Origin: Episyrphus balteatus | Taxonomy: Eukaryota; Arthropoda; Insecta; Diptera; Syrphidae | Assembly (NCBI RefSeq): GCF_945859705.1 | Contig: NC_079138.1 | Span: 1,178,001-1,242,000, forward strand | Length of the DNA: 64,000 nt | Reading direction: 5' to 3' | Shown: positions 47,520 through 59,638 of the stretch, piece by piece | Layout of the letters: each line of letters starts with the position of its first letter | Numbering within the stretch: the stretch's first letter is position 1 | Made by a program: the position numbers and the translations under genes | The notes under the pieces: generated by a model | The model's input: only the letters and a program-made list of their open reading frames with translations | What the model was told of the DNA's origin: nothing | Databases searched by the model: none

Positions 47520-48260
47520 AATTGTTACACTCATGAAACTTGGCAAAAAGTTTGCTTTCGGGATAAGAACCAAGTATCAAAAAAGTCTATAAAAAAATTG
47601 GGTGGAAGGGTATTTTTCGCGGACAAGAGGGAGAGGGTGAAGGTCAAAAATACAGTGAAAAAAATTGTTTGTGGAATATCATCATATGACACCATCGGTT
47701 TAAGGCTGAATCTAGTGATATAAAAATAAAGTCAATACGATTTCTCCACGACAAGTTATTGCCGATTAAAAACGAGGGTACTTATTTTTTGACTTCAACT
47801 GGTATATATTATCGAAACCCATGTGAAAAACAAGATACATTGATGAAATTTGGGATGAAGCTTTTAGATAAGGCAGGGACAAAGGAGTCATAAAATTTCT
47901 AAAAATATTTTTGGTGAAAGGGTGTTTTTTTTTAATGGGTTGAGTTATGTGTGAGAAAGGTATCGTAACAGATGACATAAATTGTATTAATTTTTTAAAC
48001 GTGGTGAAAAAGTTTCGTTTCTTATAAGAGCTAGGAGTCTAAAAAGTCTACAAAATAATTTTATTGAAAGGGTGTTGTATTTTAAGAAATGATGAAATTC
48101 GGAATTAGTACCTACCACAAAAACTGGAGAAAAATGTTACACCATTGGTACAAATGTTTCATGTATAACAAAAACCAAGAATCTAAGCAGTCTATACAAA
48201 TATTTTAGGTGAAAGAGTGTTGTTTTTTTGGGGAAATAAGAAAAATCCGCGATAAGCCCC
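47520..48260 (+). repeat. diverged tandem repeat, period about 150 bp
   Basis: AAGTCTATAAAAAAATTGGG with GGAAGGGT, TTTTTGGTGAAAGGGTGTTT, AGTCTACAAAATAATTTTAT with TGAAAGGGTG, and AGTCTATACAAATATTTTAG with GTGAAAGAGTG occur at about 47585, 47905, 48036 and 48200, each preceded by AAGAACCAAG-like sequence. Strongly diverged; no gene. Confidence 0.5.
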
Positions 48261-50275
48261 AATAAACATGTAGGTATTGGAATACTTTCAATATTTCTTA
48301 TACGATTCAAACTAATAAACTAGTTATCTGAATAAATCAATTTATAATTGATGTCTGGGAAGTTTATTTTTCGTAAAAATAAACTATCTTTCAGATACCA
48401 TAGAATAACTCGTAATCTATTGCATTGCAAAAAAAACCTTATAGGCTGAGAAATATGTTTGTCACAGTTGACCATGTCATTTTGTGTGAAAAATATGGAG
48501 CCCTTCTGAAATTGTGAATTTCACACGCAGATGAAGTTTGAACTATGTGGTTCCTCACCACTTCTCACTGATGATTCATTACCACACATTTTTTCACTAA
48601 GATCAGAATTCAAAAATATACGACTGGTTTTATTAGAAGTTTGCAGTATAGGGCCGATAGCGATCAGGAAAATGCATCAGAAAAAAAGAAACAGTATGAA
48701 ATTGCATATTTTTTCCTTATGATCGTTTATAGCGATGAAGGATGAATACTGATAAAGGATTTTTAAAAATTCAATCATTGAATAGGGTAAATAGAGGTTA
48801 AACAAAATTGCAAAAAAGTGGCTATTTTCTAAACGAGATGTTATAGAAAGTTGAATTTTTTTTAATGGACAGATAAATTTATTATTAAGCTGAAAAAGGG
48901 TTTGAAATAATTAAAAACCAAGTTACCTATAACCATTTTTTTTTTAAATCTAAAGCATGTAGGAGACCTTTGACAAAGTGGTGATTAGGTAGGGGACATT
49001 TTTATTGGCAATCTAAAAAATGCCATTCGAAAGATTATGAAAAAAAGTTAATAATAATATGGATTTTTTTCTTAGTCTCTGCGTTTTAAATAGGAATTTT
49101 TGAAAAACTCAATTGCTTTTTTAGGGGTATTTAAAGATGTTTTTTTATTTTTAGCAATTTTTTGAGCATTAAAAAATCCCAAACTTAAAGGACATATGGG
49201 TTATGACCACGCGCATGTATGTGCAAAAAATTGGAATTTTAAAATGATTGAATTACGAGAAAAAACAAGGCCCAAGATTTTTTACCGTTTTTAACCGTTT
49301 TTTTTTTTTATCTTTTTTTCTCTAACAGCTAAATAAATGAAGTTTATACTGTAGATAGATAACAGGACTATATTTGTGCAATCAATTTCGTTGTCACAAT
49401 TTTGAAAATAAAGTTTTTTTTTACACGTTATAACTTTTGATCTAGAGATAAAAATTTGATTTAACTTTATTTAACATGCTGATAATAATATTATTAGGAT
49501 TATTCAAAGTTCCGTAGGAAAAGAAAAAATTAAGAAGACATTTTTTCCTCGAATGCCCATAACTAACAAAATCTATTACTATGATTTTTTTTATTATTTT
49601 TCTGATAACTGTCACCACCTTCCCTATCTAACGTTTTCGTTTCGACGTTGACTTAAAGGATACCCTGTTTATAGAGAACGAATTACTAAAAGGGTTATTT
49701 TCCTTTTATATAATACCAAAAACACAAGTAGGTTACACGAACGCATACCTGAAAAGAGCATTGACAACTAGATATGCATCAATCATTGTTTTATGAAGAT
49801 ACAATTTGTAAATATGTATCTACTCCTGTGTTTCTTCGAAAAACTATCATACCATTCATCCGATATAATATTTTTTTGTGTGGACAGAGCACAATCCCCA
49901 TAAATAGTTTAGAAAAATAGTGAAATTACCTTTCAAGTAGGTACTTGGAATTGAAATGTAGCTGTCAGCTCCTTGTCAATAGTCTGTTACATAGTGTCAA
50001 ACGTCATAGCTCATAGTATGGTACAGTGGTCTTTTTAATCTTAAAATGTGAATTTTTTCAGCTGTAACCTCCGAAAACAAAAATATGTAGTAGATATTTG
50101 GATTACTAAACGAGATATTTGGAAAACCTACTGCGGATAGCTTTACGAAAATTGATTTGGGGGAAAAATATGTAACAAACTCGAGAACTTCCCTGATCGA
50201 TTTGTTACATACGAACATAAAGTACATCATGACTCTTTTTTTGTATAATGCAAAAAGAGCTATGGTAGAACCCTA

Positions 50276-50665
50276 CACTGAGGGAAAAAAATAAACGTTA
50301 TTTTAATGTTAAAAAAAAAACTTACATGAAATATCTTAAAGCAACGTAAAAAGAGTTTTAAAATTTTTTTTAGGATTTCATCTCTAGTTGCAAATTATCA
50401 CACTTATTTTCAACGGTGAAATAGCCTGATAGTAAAGCAAAGATGTATGATCGATCTACAGTGGCTGCCAATATTTCTTTAACTTATTTGAATTGGTGCT
50501 TTTTTCGAAGTTGAAACATCTTTCATGTTTTATCATAAAAAAAAAACAATTTAAACTAACTTTTATTTTTTTTTTTAAATAATTATCTTCAACGCAAAAT
50601 GATTTCGAAAAATTGTTATATCAAAGTAGTTTTCGTTGATTTCAAGTTGTTTTTTCCCCTCAGTG
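50276..50665. mobile_element. 390-bp MITE with CACTGAGGG ends
   Basis: CACTGAGGGAAAAAAA at the left and TTTTTTCCCCTCAGTG at the right. A similar end (ATACTGAGGGAAAAAACGCA) lies at about 30173. AT-rich interior, no coding capacity. The left flank is TA but the right is CT, so the target duplication is not confirmed. Confidence 0.65.
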
Positions 50666-53600
50666 CTCTAACTCAATTATCTGTTTTTACTTCTATGAGG
50701 TGCTATTAAATAAGCCTGTGCGAAATAACGCCGAATTCTTGACGTTCGGTATCATTCTTCGTCAATGTGGAATAACGCCGAATGGTAGAAAACAATGAAA
50801 CATTCTTATACCTGAATTCATATACCTTCACATACATACATATACATATGTCATTCCATATTTCTCAGGTAAACTTCCCACTGTAAATGTACATGTCATG
50901 CTGTCATAAAAGCTATAAGACAGCAAAGGGGATGTCAAGCGAAACATTTTCTTGTGTTTCTAATGCTTCTTCTTTCTTTGTTGTTCCCGACATTTTGGAA
51001 TCTATTCTTTATGGATCTGTCTTCCTTGAAAAGGGGAGATTATGCGGTGAACAGAATTAGCGTGTCAATACTCAATTGACTTATTTTGTTTATAGATGAC
51101 GAGGATGTTTCGGGATAAATCTATTGATAAAATTGGTCGGGCGTGTAAATGCGGTTGTTTTTTTTTTTTGTTTAAAGCTTCTTATTCCATTCGTTTTGAA
51201 AAAAATAAAAAACAACAAACATGAAAAAGAGGTATATTTAATCGAGGAGAAGCTGTTTAAACTAAATCTCCCTATGGCTGACGCCGTTTAAGAACAAAAG
51301 GTTAATAAATAAACAAAATAAAAACTGTCCTTTATATAGGTACATTTTTATGTGCATTGTACACCATCCAGAATGTGATGACATACTTTCATTATAAACA
51401 TAATGTCCCGCTGCAAATGGGACAGGCATATGAACCGAATATACATATACATAATATGTGTACGTAGTTAGTAATTTGATACTTGTTTTATTGGTTGTGG
51501 TAAAGAAAATAAAATAATTCATAATAAAATAACACTTTTTTGTATACTTTACCTATGTATATTTGTGTATGGACCGAGAATTTTTTTTTTTTTTTTATTG
51601 AATTCCTTCAAATTGAATTATGTGACACACGAAGCCATATATGGGATCGGTGGTTCGGTTTTTTATTTTTTCTCCAAACGCGTGTATGGGGAAATTCTTT
51701 TTTTTTATGTTCATAAAAACCGGATTTATCGAAAAAAAAAGTGAAACAGAAAGTGAAACCTACATTGATCTTTAATCATAAAGAACGATATTGATACCTT
51801 GTTTCAAGGCTTACTTGTGAAAACATAAAACTGAGTTTCTGAAACTACTTTTTTTGGTTTCGTTGAAATTATTTCCCTGCCAAATCTCTCGCGTGAATTT
51901 GAAAGTAGATATGTACACATAACTTTTCCATAATTTTTTTATTATTAGATAGATATACACACAAATTAATTAAAAACAACATACCTACATAGACATACAA
52001 TACCTACGTTCATTAAGAAACGAACCAATTTTTTTAAATTAATTTGAACTAGAAGGAAAGTAATTCTTCAAAATCACGTTTTTTTATTAAACAAAAATAT
52101 AACTTCATAAGAAGCAGTCTTGTAAACAATTGTATTCAATGTGTTTTTTAAAACTATTTTCCTCCTGGACCAGTCTTGATGCTTAATTTGTTTTCTTTTT
52201 ATTTTTGGGTTACTTATGTACATATGTATATGAACAAAAATTAAAAAAAAAAAAACAAACAAATATGTATTTACCTAGCAGTGTATCATAACCAACATAT
52301 TTGTCGTTGGGTGGTAATAACCTGAACATTCTTTTATACCATTCGTGAGTAAATACACCAAGCGTGTTATTTTTTGTCTTTTTTCCAGTATATATTTCAA
52401 TTGTCTCTTAAAAAGCACTGATACATATAAAGAACACATAATATGTTAAGTTGAATATTATTCAACTTAACATTTAAAGAAACACTGAATGAATTGACAA
52501 AATAATTTTGAAAGAAACACAACAACTTACCGGATAAATTTAACAGTTCTTTTCGCCAAAAACTTGTTTTGGCGACCGACTATTTCCACGAGTTAGTTTT
52601 CACTGCACATTTTGTTTACTGTTTTTTCAGTCATTAGAGTAACGGTTTTTTGTAAAACGAAAGAGATAAATCTTAAGGAAGCGACAAAACACGCATGTGA
52701 CGAAGCCTCCCATATGTCGAATCCTCTCGTATCTACCGGGTAGATACGAGAGGTAGATTCTACCCTACCTATAGTAATTTGTCTAGCAAAATATTTTAAA
52801 TTTTAAAAATCAATTCACGATGGTTGAAGAATCGATTTTCAGCTGCACCTATTAATAAATGGCCCGAAAAAAGAACATAGTCAGCGGAAACTATCGCAAT
52901 TTCATTTTTTTTTTATCATAAGGCTAAAACTGACTAAAGTGTGAAAAAATTGTGGGGTTTGAAACCGTCAGGTTTGGGGTCTAACCCCTAAAACCCCCCT
53001 GCGTTCGCCCCTGTAGGTATAAGCGCAAAAGTTTGCAACACACTATTTTTTTTTTTTTTTTTTCATAAGAGTGTAGTGTTCCTTTTTCGACCCAGTCGTG
53101 CATTTAATTCTCAATCATTTAACTCTAAAAGAGCTGTAAAAAAATTCAAAGTAGGTAACTAATCGATTAGTTTCTCCATCCCCATCCGCTTGATTTCTCA
53201 TTGAAATAAAACATCATTGTGGGAATGCCATGTTTTGTCATAGTCTCAAGAGTACATGTTTCAATTTTATTAACGTTAGAGAAGGGAAGTTCGTATTCTG
53301 ACAATGATCAGCACACGCAACACAAAATGCACCACCGTGGAACAAAAAAAGAAACAAAAACAAACAAAAAAAAATCAAAATCAGTAAATCGAAAGTGACA
53401 AGGACCCAATAACCATGGACAAATGGATTATCCTTGTCATTAATTATTGTTGTTATTATGATTTCCTAGTACTTATGTGTTATATGATTTTCCTTCTATT
53501 TTCCAATATCTCCGAACCTTGAGCTATTGTGTGTACGTGTACACCTTTGTCTGCATTATTATTGTTGACATCCCATTCAGAAAAAAAATTAAATGAAGAG

Positions 53601-54174
53601 TCTTTGTCGGCAAAAAAAATCCTTGTTAACACCAAAAATTTTTTGGTACCTACATTTTTTTTTTGTAGTTAAAAGTGGTCATTGGATTGGCACACATTTT
53701 ACCATTACCATGCGAATCAAAAGAAAACAAAAATTGACGTCTCATTTTGGGTTTCTGGATCATAAATAATAGCAATGGGTGGCAGATGGTTTTAAGATTT
53801 GGTCAGCATCATCATGACTGCTAGTCTCCTACCTGGGAGAGATTAGTTTATTGATTTGCTGATGTTATTGTATCCATTTACATTTTATTTGTATATGACA
53901 CTCTGAATGTCTAAATATCATTATTAATGTTATTATCTCCGACAGTTGTTTCTCTGAATTAAAGGTATATATTTTTGTTGCTTTTTGACCACCGTATAAT
54001 TGGTGTTTACATTGTGCTTAACTGATAAGCAGAATTTTAAGGGCTAAACAAAATGACAGTAATTCAGAAACGTAAAAACACACGACATTTCTTGGCTTAT
54101 ATTTATGGATGAAACCAAAAAGGCGAAGATGGCAAAGTATAGAAAATAAGAAAATACCTACACCTTCTAGCTAA

Positions 54175-54429
54175 CTATACAAATACATCCACTTTATACG
54201 CTTCACCAGTTCTGATGACTTCGCCGACTTCATCCATTGAAGTGTCCGCTTTGCTGAATTCGTCTGTCTGTTCGTCGTCTTCGTGGCTACAGCAAGCAAG
54301 TCGAAACGTCGCATAGGTAAAGTACCCGCTTTGGAATCTTGTCGCGTCGTTGTTGGTAGAACTGGTGGTGTGCTTTGCTGGAGTAGGTAATTTCCAATGA
54401 AGCGAATAATTTGGTGTGGCATTCTTCAA
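54175..54429 (-). CDS. weak candidate ORF, 84 codons
   Basis: Minus-strand frame open from an ATG near 54429 to a TAG at 54175-54177, beginning MKNATPNYSLHWKLPTPAKH and containing an acidic stretch (HEDDEQTDEFSKADTSMDEV). The segment is less AT-rich than its surroundings. A second frame on the same strand is open over the same length, which argues against coding. No splice partners or family resemblance. Confidence 0.15.
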   Translation of the reverse strand: MKNATPNYSLHWKLPTPAKHTTSSTNNDATRFQSGYFTYATFRLACCSHEDDEQTDEFSKADTSMDEVGEVIRTGEAYKVDVFV

Positions 54430-55119
54430 AAAACGTCAACACGCATTAGTCGGTGGTTGAAATGTACCTCGGGTTTTTGTACCCCAGCACGTAAATATTA
54501 ACTTTCTTCTTCGATATATATACCTACGTACACACGTAACAGCTCATCTATATAGGTATACTAGTTTATAACTAAATTTATACGTATATATTGGGTCTGT
54601 CTTCTTTAAGCCAACATATTGGACAGGCTGTGTTGGCGGCTGTTCCTATATAGCAACAATTTTTTGCTCTCTGAACGCGTATACACATAACATAGAATGA
54701 GCATATGAACGATGTGGACGATACATTATATTTAACATTTTATGATACATTATATTTTATTCAAATAAAATCGCCGCCTCTAAATATTTATATGAAGGGT
54801 TCATAATAATTAGTCCAGTGCATTTTATGAATTTGTGTTTGGGTGACCCAGCAGTTTTTTCTTCACTTTGTCATTCAAAGTTTTTCCCTATACAAAAAGT
54901 TATTAATATTTTATTATAAAATACACCGTTTTATATCATAATCCTTTGCACACACGTATGTGTAAAAACAAATAAAAGTGATACTTGCATTTTTGTAATC
55001 TTTTTAATTTTCATTTCAGCTTTTTCTTTTTTAAGTTTAATTTGTTTTAGTACTTAATTGGTACCTATTCGGGTATTAACCAGATGTTTGCAGGAAAAAA
55101 AAATCCTTTGTATGGGATG

Positions 55120-55440
55120 AATATGCCCGTGGTCAGGCATAATAATTTTTTATTATTTTTGTTATTTTTTTCTTCCTTATTATATCAGCCTGACCACGGG
55201 AATACATTTTCTAAGTGTCTGAATTTAAAAAAATTCCATTAGAATATTAAAATTCACAGTATATTCATGCTGTGAGTTTTATATAGTGTCGGTAAACATC
55301 GACCAAAATAAGGCGTCTTAGTAAGGGTACGACAGATCTAACTGATTAGCCCACTGTCGTACCTGGGCGAAACGCTTTATAAATTTTTGGAGTTGAGGTC
55401 ACTTGAACTTATAAATTGAATTATTTTAAATAAAAACAAT
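55120..55440. repeat. rearranged copy of the 23900-24130 repeat with internal palindrome
   Basis: CCCGTGGTCAGGC at about 55128 and GCCTGACCACGGG at about 55187 form an inverted repeat. 55190-55320 matches 23900-24060 in reverse complement, and GAGTTGAGGTCACTTGAACT at about 55391 matches in direct orientation. Confidence 0.7.
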
Positions 55441-57004
55441 TTACGTATCAAAAACAACAATAATTTAATGATGTTGTAGTTTTATTGTTTGTTCTGTTTA
55501 AAAAACAATTTATTTTGATTGGTTTTGTTTTTATAACTATAGAATAAACAAATTTCTACGCATTTTTAAAACACATTAATATATTTCTTAATTTTTCCAC
55601 ATTTAAATCAAGATAAAGACTTGGCCCAATAATTTTGTAAGTGACTGTGTTTTTTTTTTTATTTGACAGCAGATTTTTTGTTTTAATCAGCTGTTCGAAG
55701 TCAAAGTGACAGAAGCGCGCTTTGAGGATTTCTCAATGTAACGCGATGACGCGTCTGGCAAAGCGTGATTGTGTTTCTGCTTTAACCCAATTCACACACG
55801 GTCTCAAGTAAATTGCCAATCTCCCTTAAGATGTATTTGGAAAATACAATAACTTTTCATCACTTTTATTTAGAGGTTTGCATGAAGTCCTGATGAACGA
55901 TGAAGCGGGCAATATTATAAATTTTAAAAGTTTTGTATGGTCGGTCTGAGCTTACCAACATAACCTATCTCACTACACAATGAAAAGATTGATAAACGAG
56001 ATGTGGGTTTAAGAAAAACTTTCTAGAAATGCAAATTGTGACAAATAGTTATACGTACATGTTCTCACCATGGTTACTGCTCATTATAGTGCTCATGTTT
56101 TCGGAAACATTTTTACATAAGGTCATGTCTATTGCAGTCGCACCTATAGAGTTCAATTAAATAAAGTGAGGACAAAAGCTTGACTTCGTATCAATTTTTA
56201 ATAGTTCGGGCTTTTTAATAGGTAAAGGTTAAACATGTAAAGTATTCTATTTTATTTATTTTTAAATATCTATCTTATGTCGTTCCCTGCTTTTGAGATT
56301 TGTGTTTAAAAATCTAAGATTTTTCCTACCAAATAGAAGATGAAATCTAGTTTTGTAATCGTGTTCATAAAAAAAAAAAACTTTTTTAGAATAAAACAGC
56401 AACAAATTTTCAGACAAATGACAAACAGAGATGTGCGTGTGAAAGGGTGCGTGCTTGTACGTGTGAATCTTGATAATCGAGATTCAGATTCTTGAATCTC
56501 GAAATGATTTTTTTTTAATCTGAAGTAGCAAAAAGATCATGAAATCTGAGATTTTTCAACTTTTTTTCCTCTTTACCCCCTATTTTAACTGATAAATTCA
56601 AAAATCTGACTCTAAATCTCGCAAATAAAAAACGACATTACATAAACAAAACCAAATAACAGATCTAGTCACCTGTGAAAAATTCCGTGAAACAAAATCA
56701 GGAATTTAAAAAGTGCGCTGTCTGTTCATTTATTAAATAGAAAACAATAAAGCTCTAAGAATCGAAGTCTTACGTACTCACGTCACGTATGTTTTTGAAA
56801 GTCTGGAAAGAAGGAAACAAGTGAAGCGAAAAAAAAATAACAAAGCAAATAGAATAGAATAGGTACAAGGTACATGTAGGTAGGTATAGAATAGAATGTT
56901 TATTGTGTTCTCGATTTCCTGAATTAATTCTAACTTTTTATGTTATCTCCGGCTTATGTACCTGCTATGATTCTTATTTATTCTTCTTTTTTATTTCATT
57001 ACAG

Positions 57005-57170
57005 GTCATAGTGGAGTAAATCAATTGGGTGGGGTATTTGTTGGTGGTCGTCCGTTACCCGACTCAACACGACAAAAAATTGTTGAATTAGCACATTCTG
57101 GTGCTCGTCCTTGTGATATATCACGCATCCTTCAAGTATCGAATGGATGTGTTAGTAAAATACTTGGAAG
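57005..57170 (+). CDS. ey: eyeless paired-domain exon 1
   Basis: Acceptor TTTCATTACAG at 57004, donor GTTAGT at 57171. It encodes HSGVNQLGGVFVGGRPLPDS, TRQKIVELAHSGARPCDISR and ILQVSNGCVSKILG: the beta-turn and N-terminal (PAI) helix-turn-helix of the Pax6 paired domain, which contacts DNA. VNQLGGVFVGG identifies the eyeless rather than the twin-of-eyeless paralogue (INQLGGVYVNG). Phase 1 at the start, phase 2 at the end; it joins 57234 to form the Arg of GRYYETGS. Confidence 0.98.
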
Positions 57171-57233
57171 GTTAGTGAAGGGATTTAATTGATATATGAT
57201 GATGAAAAACTTATTTACTAATTTTACTTACAG
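57171..57233 (+). other. ey: 63-bp ey intron inside the paired box
   Basis: GTTAGT to TTACTTACAG. Very short compared with all other ey introns in the window, typical of the minimal introns of flies. Confidence 0.95.
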
Positions 57234-57414
57234 ATACTATGAAACCGGTAGTATTCGACCAAGAGCGATAGGTGGCTCTAAGCCACGTGTAGCAACAGCC
57301 GAAGTGGTTAGTAAAATTTCGCAGTACAAACGTGAATGCCCAAGCATATTTGCATGGGAGATTCGTGATAGATTACTTCAAGATGGAGTTTGTACAAATG
57401 ATAATATACCTAGT
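57234..57414 (+). CDS. ey: eyeless paired-domain exon 2
   Basis: Encodes YYETGSIRPRAIGGSKPRVA, TAEVVSKISQYKRECPSIFA and WEIRDRLLQDGVCTNDNIPS: the linker and first helices of the C-terminal (RED) subdomain. SIRPRAIGG and AEVVSKISQYK agree with eyeless. The only notable change from the Drosophila sequence I remember is LLQDGVC for LLQENVC. Donor GTAAGT at 57415, phase 0. Confidence 0.98.
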
Positions 57415-59100
57415 GTAAGTTTTGCTATTGTGTATTAAAATTTAAAAATTATATTTTTAGAGTTTTATAATGCGCATAAAAACTTCAAAACAAAATCGAC
57501 AATGTGCTTAGACGTGTCAAATTACTCGTGACTCATTGATATAGATAAAAACTAATAAATATATATTTTTCTATTTTTCAATATATTTTTGTTGTTGAAA
57601 GTTTTAGCGAAGTTCGACTTGTGAGTCATGAGTTCTTTGATGCCTCCAAAAGCATGCGGATGTCTTTTGGAGGCATCAAAGAACTCGTCGAACTTCGCTA
57701 AAACTTTCAACAACAAAAATATATTGAAAAATAGAAAAATATATATTTATTAGTTTTTATCTATATCAATGAGTCACGAGTAATTTGACACGTCTAAGCA
57801 CATTGTCGATTTTGTTTTGAAGTTTTTATGCGCATCAAAGATTTTTTCGAAAGTTTTAAGTTGTTGTCTGATGCTGTTGAATGGGTTTTGTATAAGTGCA
57901 ACTGTAACGACGGAGATAATTGACAAATTCGACTCTATTCACAACATAAATTCTTAGCATATTGAAGGTTCATTCACTGATATCTGCTTCGTTATTAAAT
58001 AAAAATGTTATTAAATCAAAATATATCTTACACCATCATCAATTAAGCTTAATTTTTGAAACCAATCCAGTTCAATCCTTGAACTTTAATCATTGAAATG
58101 GACAAAACACAATTAAAACCACTTCCCCTTTATTGATAAACATAACATCTAAGGAGAATATCCATTCTTCAGTGTCCTTTTTCTGTATCATTTTTTTTTT
58201 TTTTTTGGTCAAAAAGAAGAAATATTTTTAGGTCCTTTTCATGCGAAATAAAATTAAAATAATAATATAATTCAGTCGTGCGATCATTAGGTAATAATGT
58301 GTCTGCCATTTTTTTCTTCGATAAGATGGGCGGATACGGATGTGAATGCTTCACTCTCAATGTGTTTGAAACAGAATTTTCGGGTAGCACCACTAAAAGA
58401 AGAAAAGAAGGGTGTTTGGATTTTGTTATAAGAAAAATTATCATTTTGTTTGATTCTCGTCTTTTTTCATAGTTTCTGAAGCATGATAATTCTTTCTTGT
58501 CTTCTGTCGCATTTTATATAAATATATTCACCCTTCTGTCTACAAAAAAATTAAGGCGAAAAAAATGAATCAGGAAAGAAATGGGTGATGATGACGGATG
58601 TCAGTGGATGGCGGGTGGGTATGGAAGTGAACCGACCCGAAAAAAAAGTTTCCATTATTTATATAGGTACACTTTCTTCCCTCATTATGCCATACGAAAT
58701 TGTGTATTTGTTGCCCATGTTTTTTTCTTCTTTTTCGTCTTGGTCGTGTCAGAATTCTATGTTGAAGCTAGAATTTTTTTGTTTTACTTTCTCAAACCAT
58801 TTTCTTTCCTGTCCTTAAAACTCAAGTCGTCAGACGAAAAAAGGACATAAAAGCGACAAAATGCTATTTACACATTTGTGGGTGACTCTTGGCTAACCAT
58901 TGTCACCACCACTCACCCTTAACCACCCTTGTGTTTAAGTCTCATCGTTTTCTCTCAAAATCAAACAAAGGATGGGTGGAAAGGGAGATAAATGTGTTTT
59001 TTATGGTCTTCCTGTGAACGGAAGTAATCATTAGGAAAAGAGGTCTTTTGAGAAAAATCTGTTAAAATGTAAATTATTTTTTTTTTTTACTTATTTTTAG
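57415..59100 (+). other. ey: 1.7-kb ey intron with a long hairpin
   Basis: GTAAGT to TTACTTATTTTTAG. The hairpin at 57470-57835 is listed separately. 57.84-59.09 kb holds no recognised repeat or gene; overlapping open frames at 58.17-58.85 kb on both strands are unremarkable. Confidence 0.95.
57470..57835. repeat. near-perfect 366-bp hairpin in an ey intron
   Basis: Left arm 57470-57652, loop 57653-57663 (11 nt), right arm 57664-57835. Read by eye, the right arm's reverse complement equals the left arm throughout, except for 11 nt (TTGTGAGTCAT) present only in the left arm near 57620. Ends are ATGCGCAT on both sides. No coding frame and no clear target duplication. It lies 55 bp downstream of the paired-domain donor and would be transcribed in ey pre-mRNA as a 172-bp duplex. 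It may be a very young foldback element, an hpRNA locus, or an assembly artefact. Confidence 0.9.
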
Positions 59101-59638
59101 GTTTCCTCAATAAACCGTGTTTTAAGAAACTTGGCGGCCCAAAAAGAACAACAACAACATCCTTCAAGTAATCAAGGGAACGGTGGTGCTGGAGGAACAA
59201 ATGGAAGTACATCAAGTAGTAATGGCGGCCAACAACAGCAACAGTCTATTGCAACACCATTAAACTCAGCTGGAAGTGTTGGTAGTAGTAATTGCAATGG
59301 CGGTAGCGGTTCACTAGGCGCCACTGGTAACAGTGTCGGTGGCGGCGGCCTTATTGATGTGGGTAGTGATTCGGTTTATGATAAATTACGTTTACTAAAT
59401 GGTCATTATCATCACCATACGCATGCGCACAATCAGAGCGCTCAAGCGGCTGCAGCCGCTGCAGCAGCAGCTGGATGTTGGCCGCGAGCACCACCGTCTT
59501 GGTATTCGACACCGTTGAGTGGAAGTTCACCATTTCCACCTTCATTGCAGCCCCTAAGTCCCAGCGGTGGATCAGTGGGATCAGTGTTGGGTGTTGGCAG
59601 TTGTCCTATCACTCCCGAAGATATTCATTTGAAAAAAG
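59101..59638 (+). CDS. ey: eyeless exon: end of paired domain and low-complexity linker
   Basis: Phase 0 start, VSSINRVLRNLAAQKEQ, completes the RED subdomain. Then come a Gln/His/Pro, Gly/Asn/Ser linker with QQQQQ, the block IATPLNS, SDSVYDKLRLLNGH (conserved with Drosophila ...YEKLRLLN), HYHHHTHAHN, a run of nine Ala after AQ, a Ser/Pro-rich segment, and PITPEDIHLKK. The last matches the conserved ATEDIHLKKE just before the acidic stretch and homeodomain. Donor GTAAGT at 59639 leaves phase 1 for the Glu codon of the next exon, outside the window. Codon choice is much richer in GC than the introns, and the Gln, Gly and Ala tracts are partly encoded by trinucleotide runs. Confidence 0.96.

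Larger units (their letters stand above)
37118..57004 (+). other. ey: 20-kb ey intron, densely invaded by mobile elements
   Basis: Listed separately inside it are the 38096-43154 composite element, MITEs at 43740-43971 and 50276-50665, the repeat with candidate gene at 46105-47318, a diverged tandem array at 47520-48260 and the rearranged repeat at 55120-55440. 53.39-54.03 kb is free of recognised repeats and of mixed composition (GGCAGATGGTTTTAAGATTT, ATCATTATTAATGTTATTAT), a possible regulatory block. The rest is AT-rich with no gene seen. The acceptor TTTCATTACAG ends at 57004. Confidence 0.7.

Noticed and set aside
57005..59638. Assignment to twin of eyeless (toy)
   Set aside because: Paired-domain residues VNQLGGVFVGG, SIRPRAIGG and AEVVSKISQYK and the N-terminus MFALQPTP fit eyeless rather than toy.
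59101..59638. Reading the third paired-domain exon as a separate gene starting inside it
   Set aside because: It is preceded by an acceptor and continues the ey frame at phase 0 from 57414.
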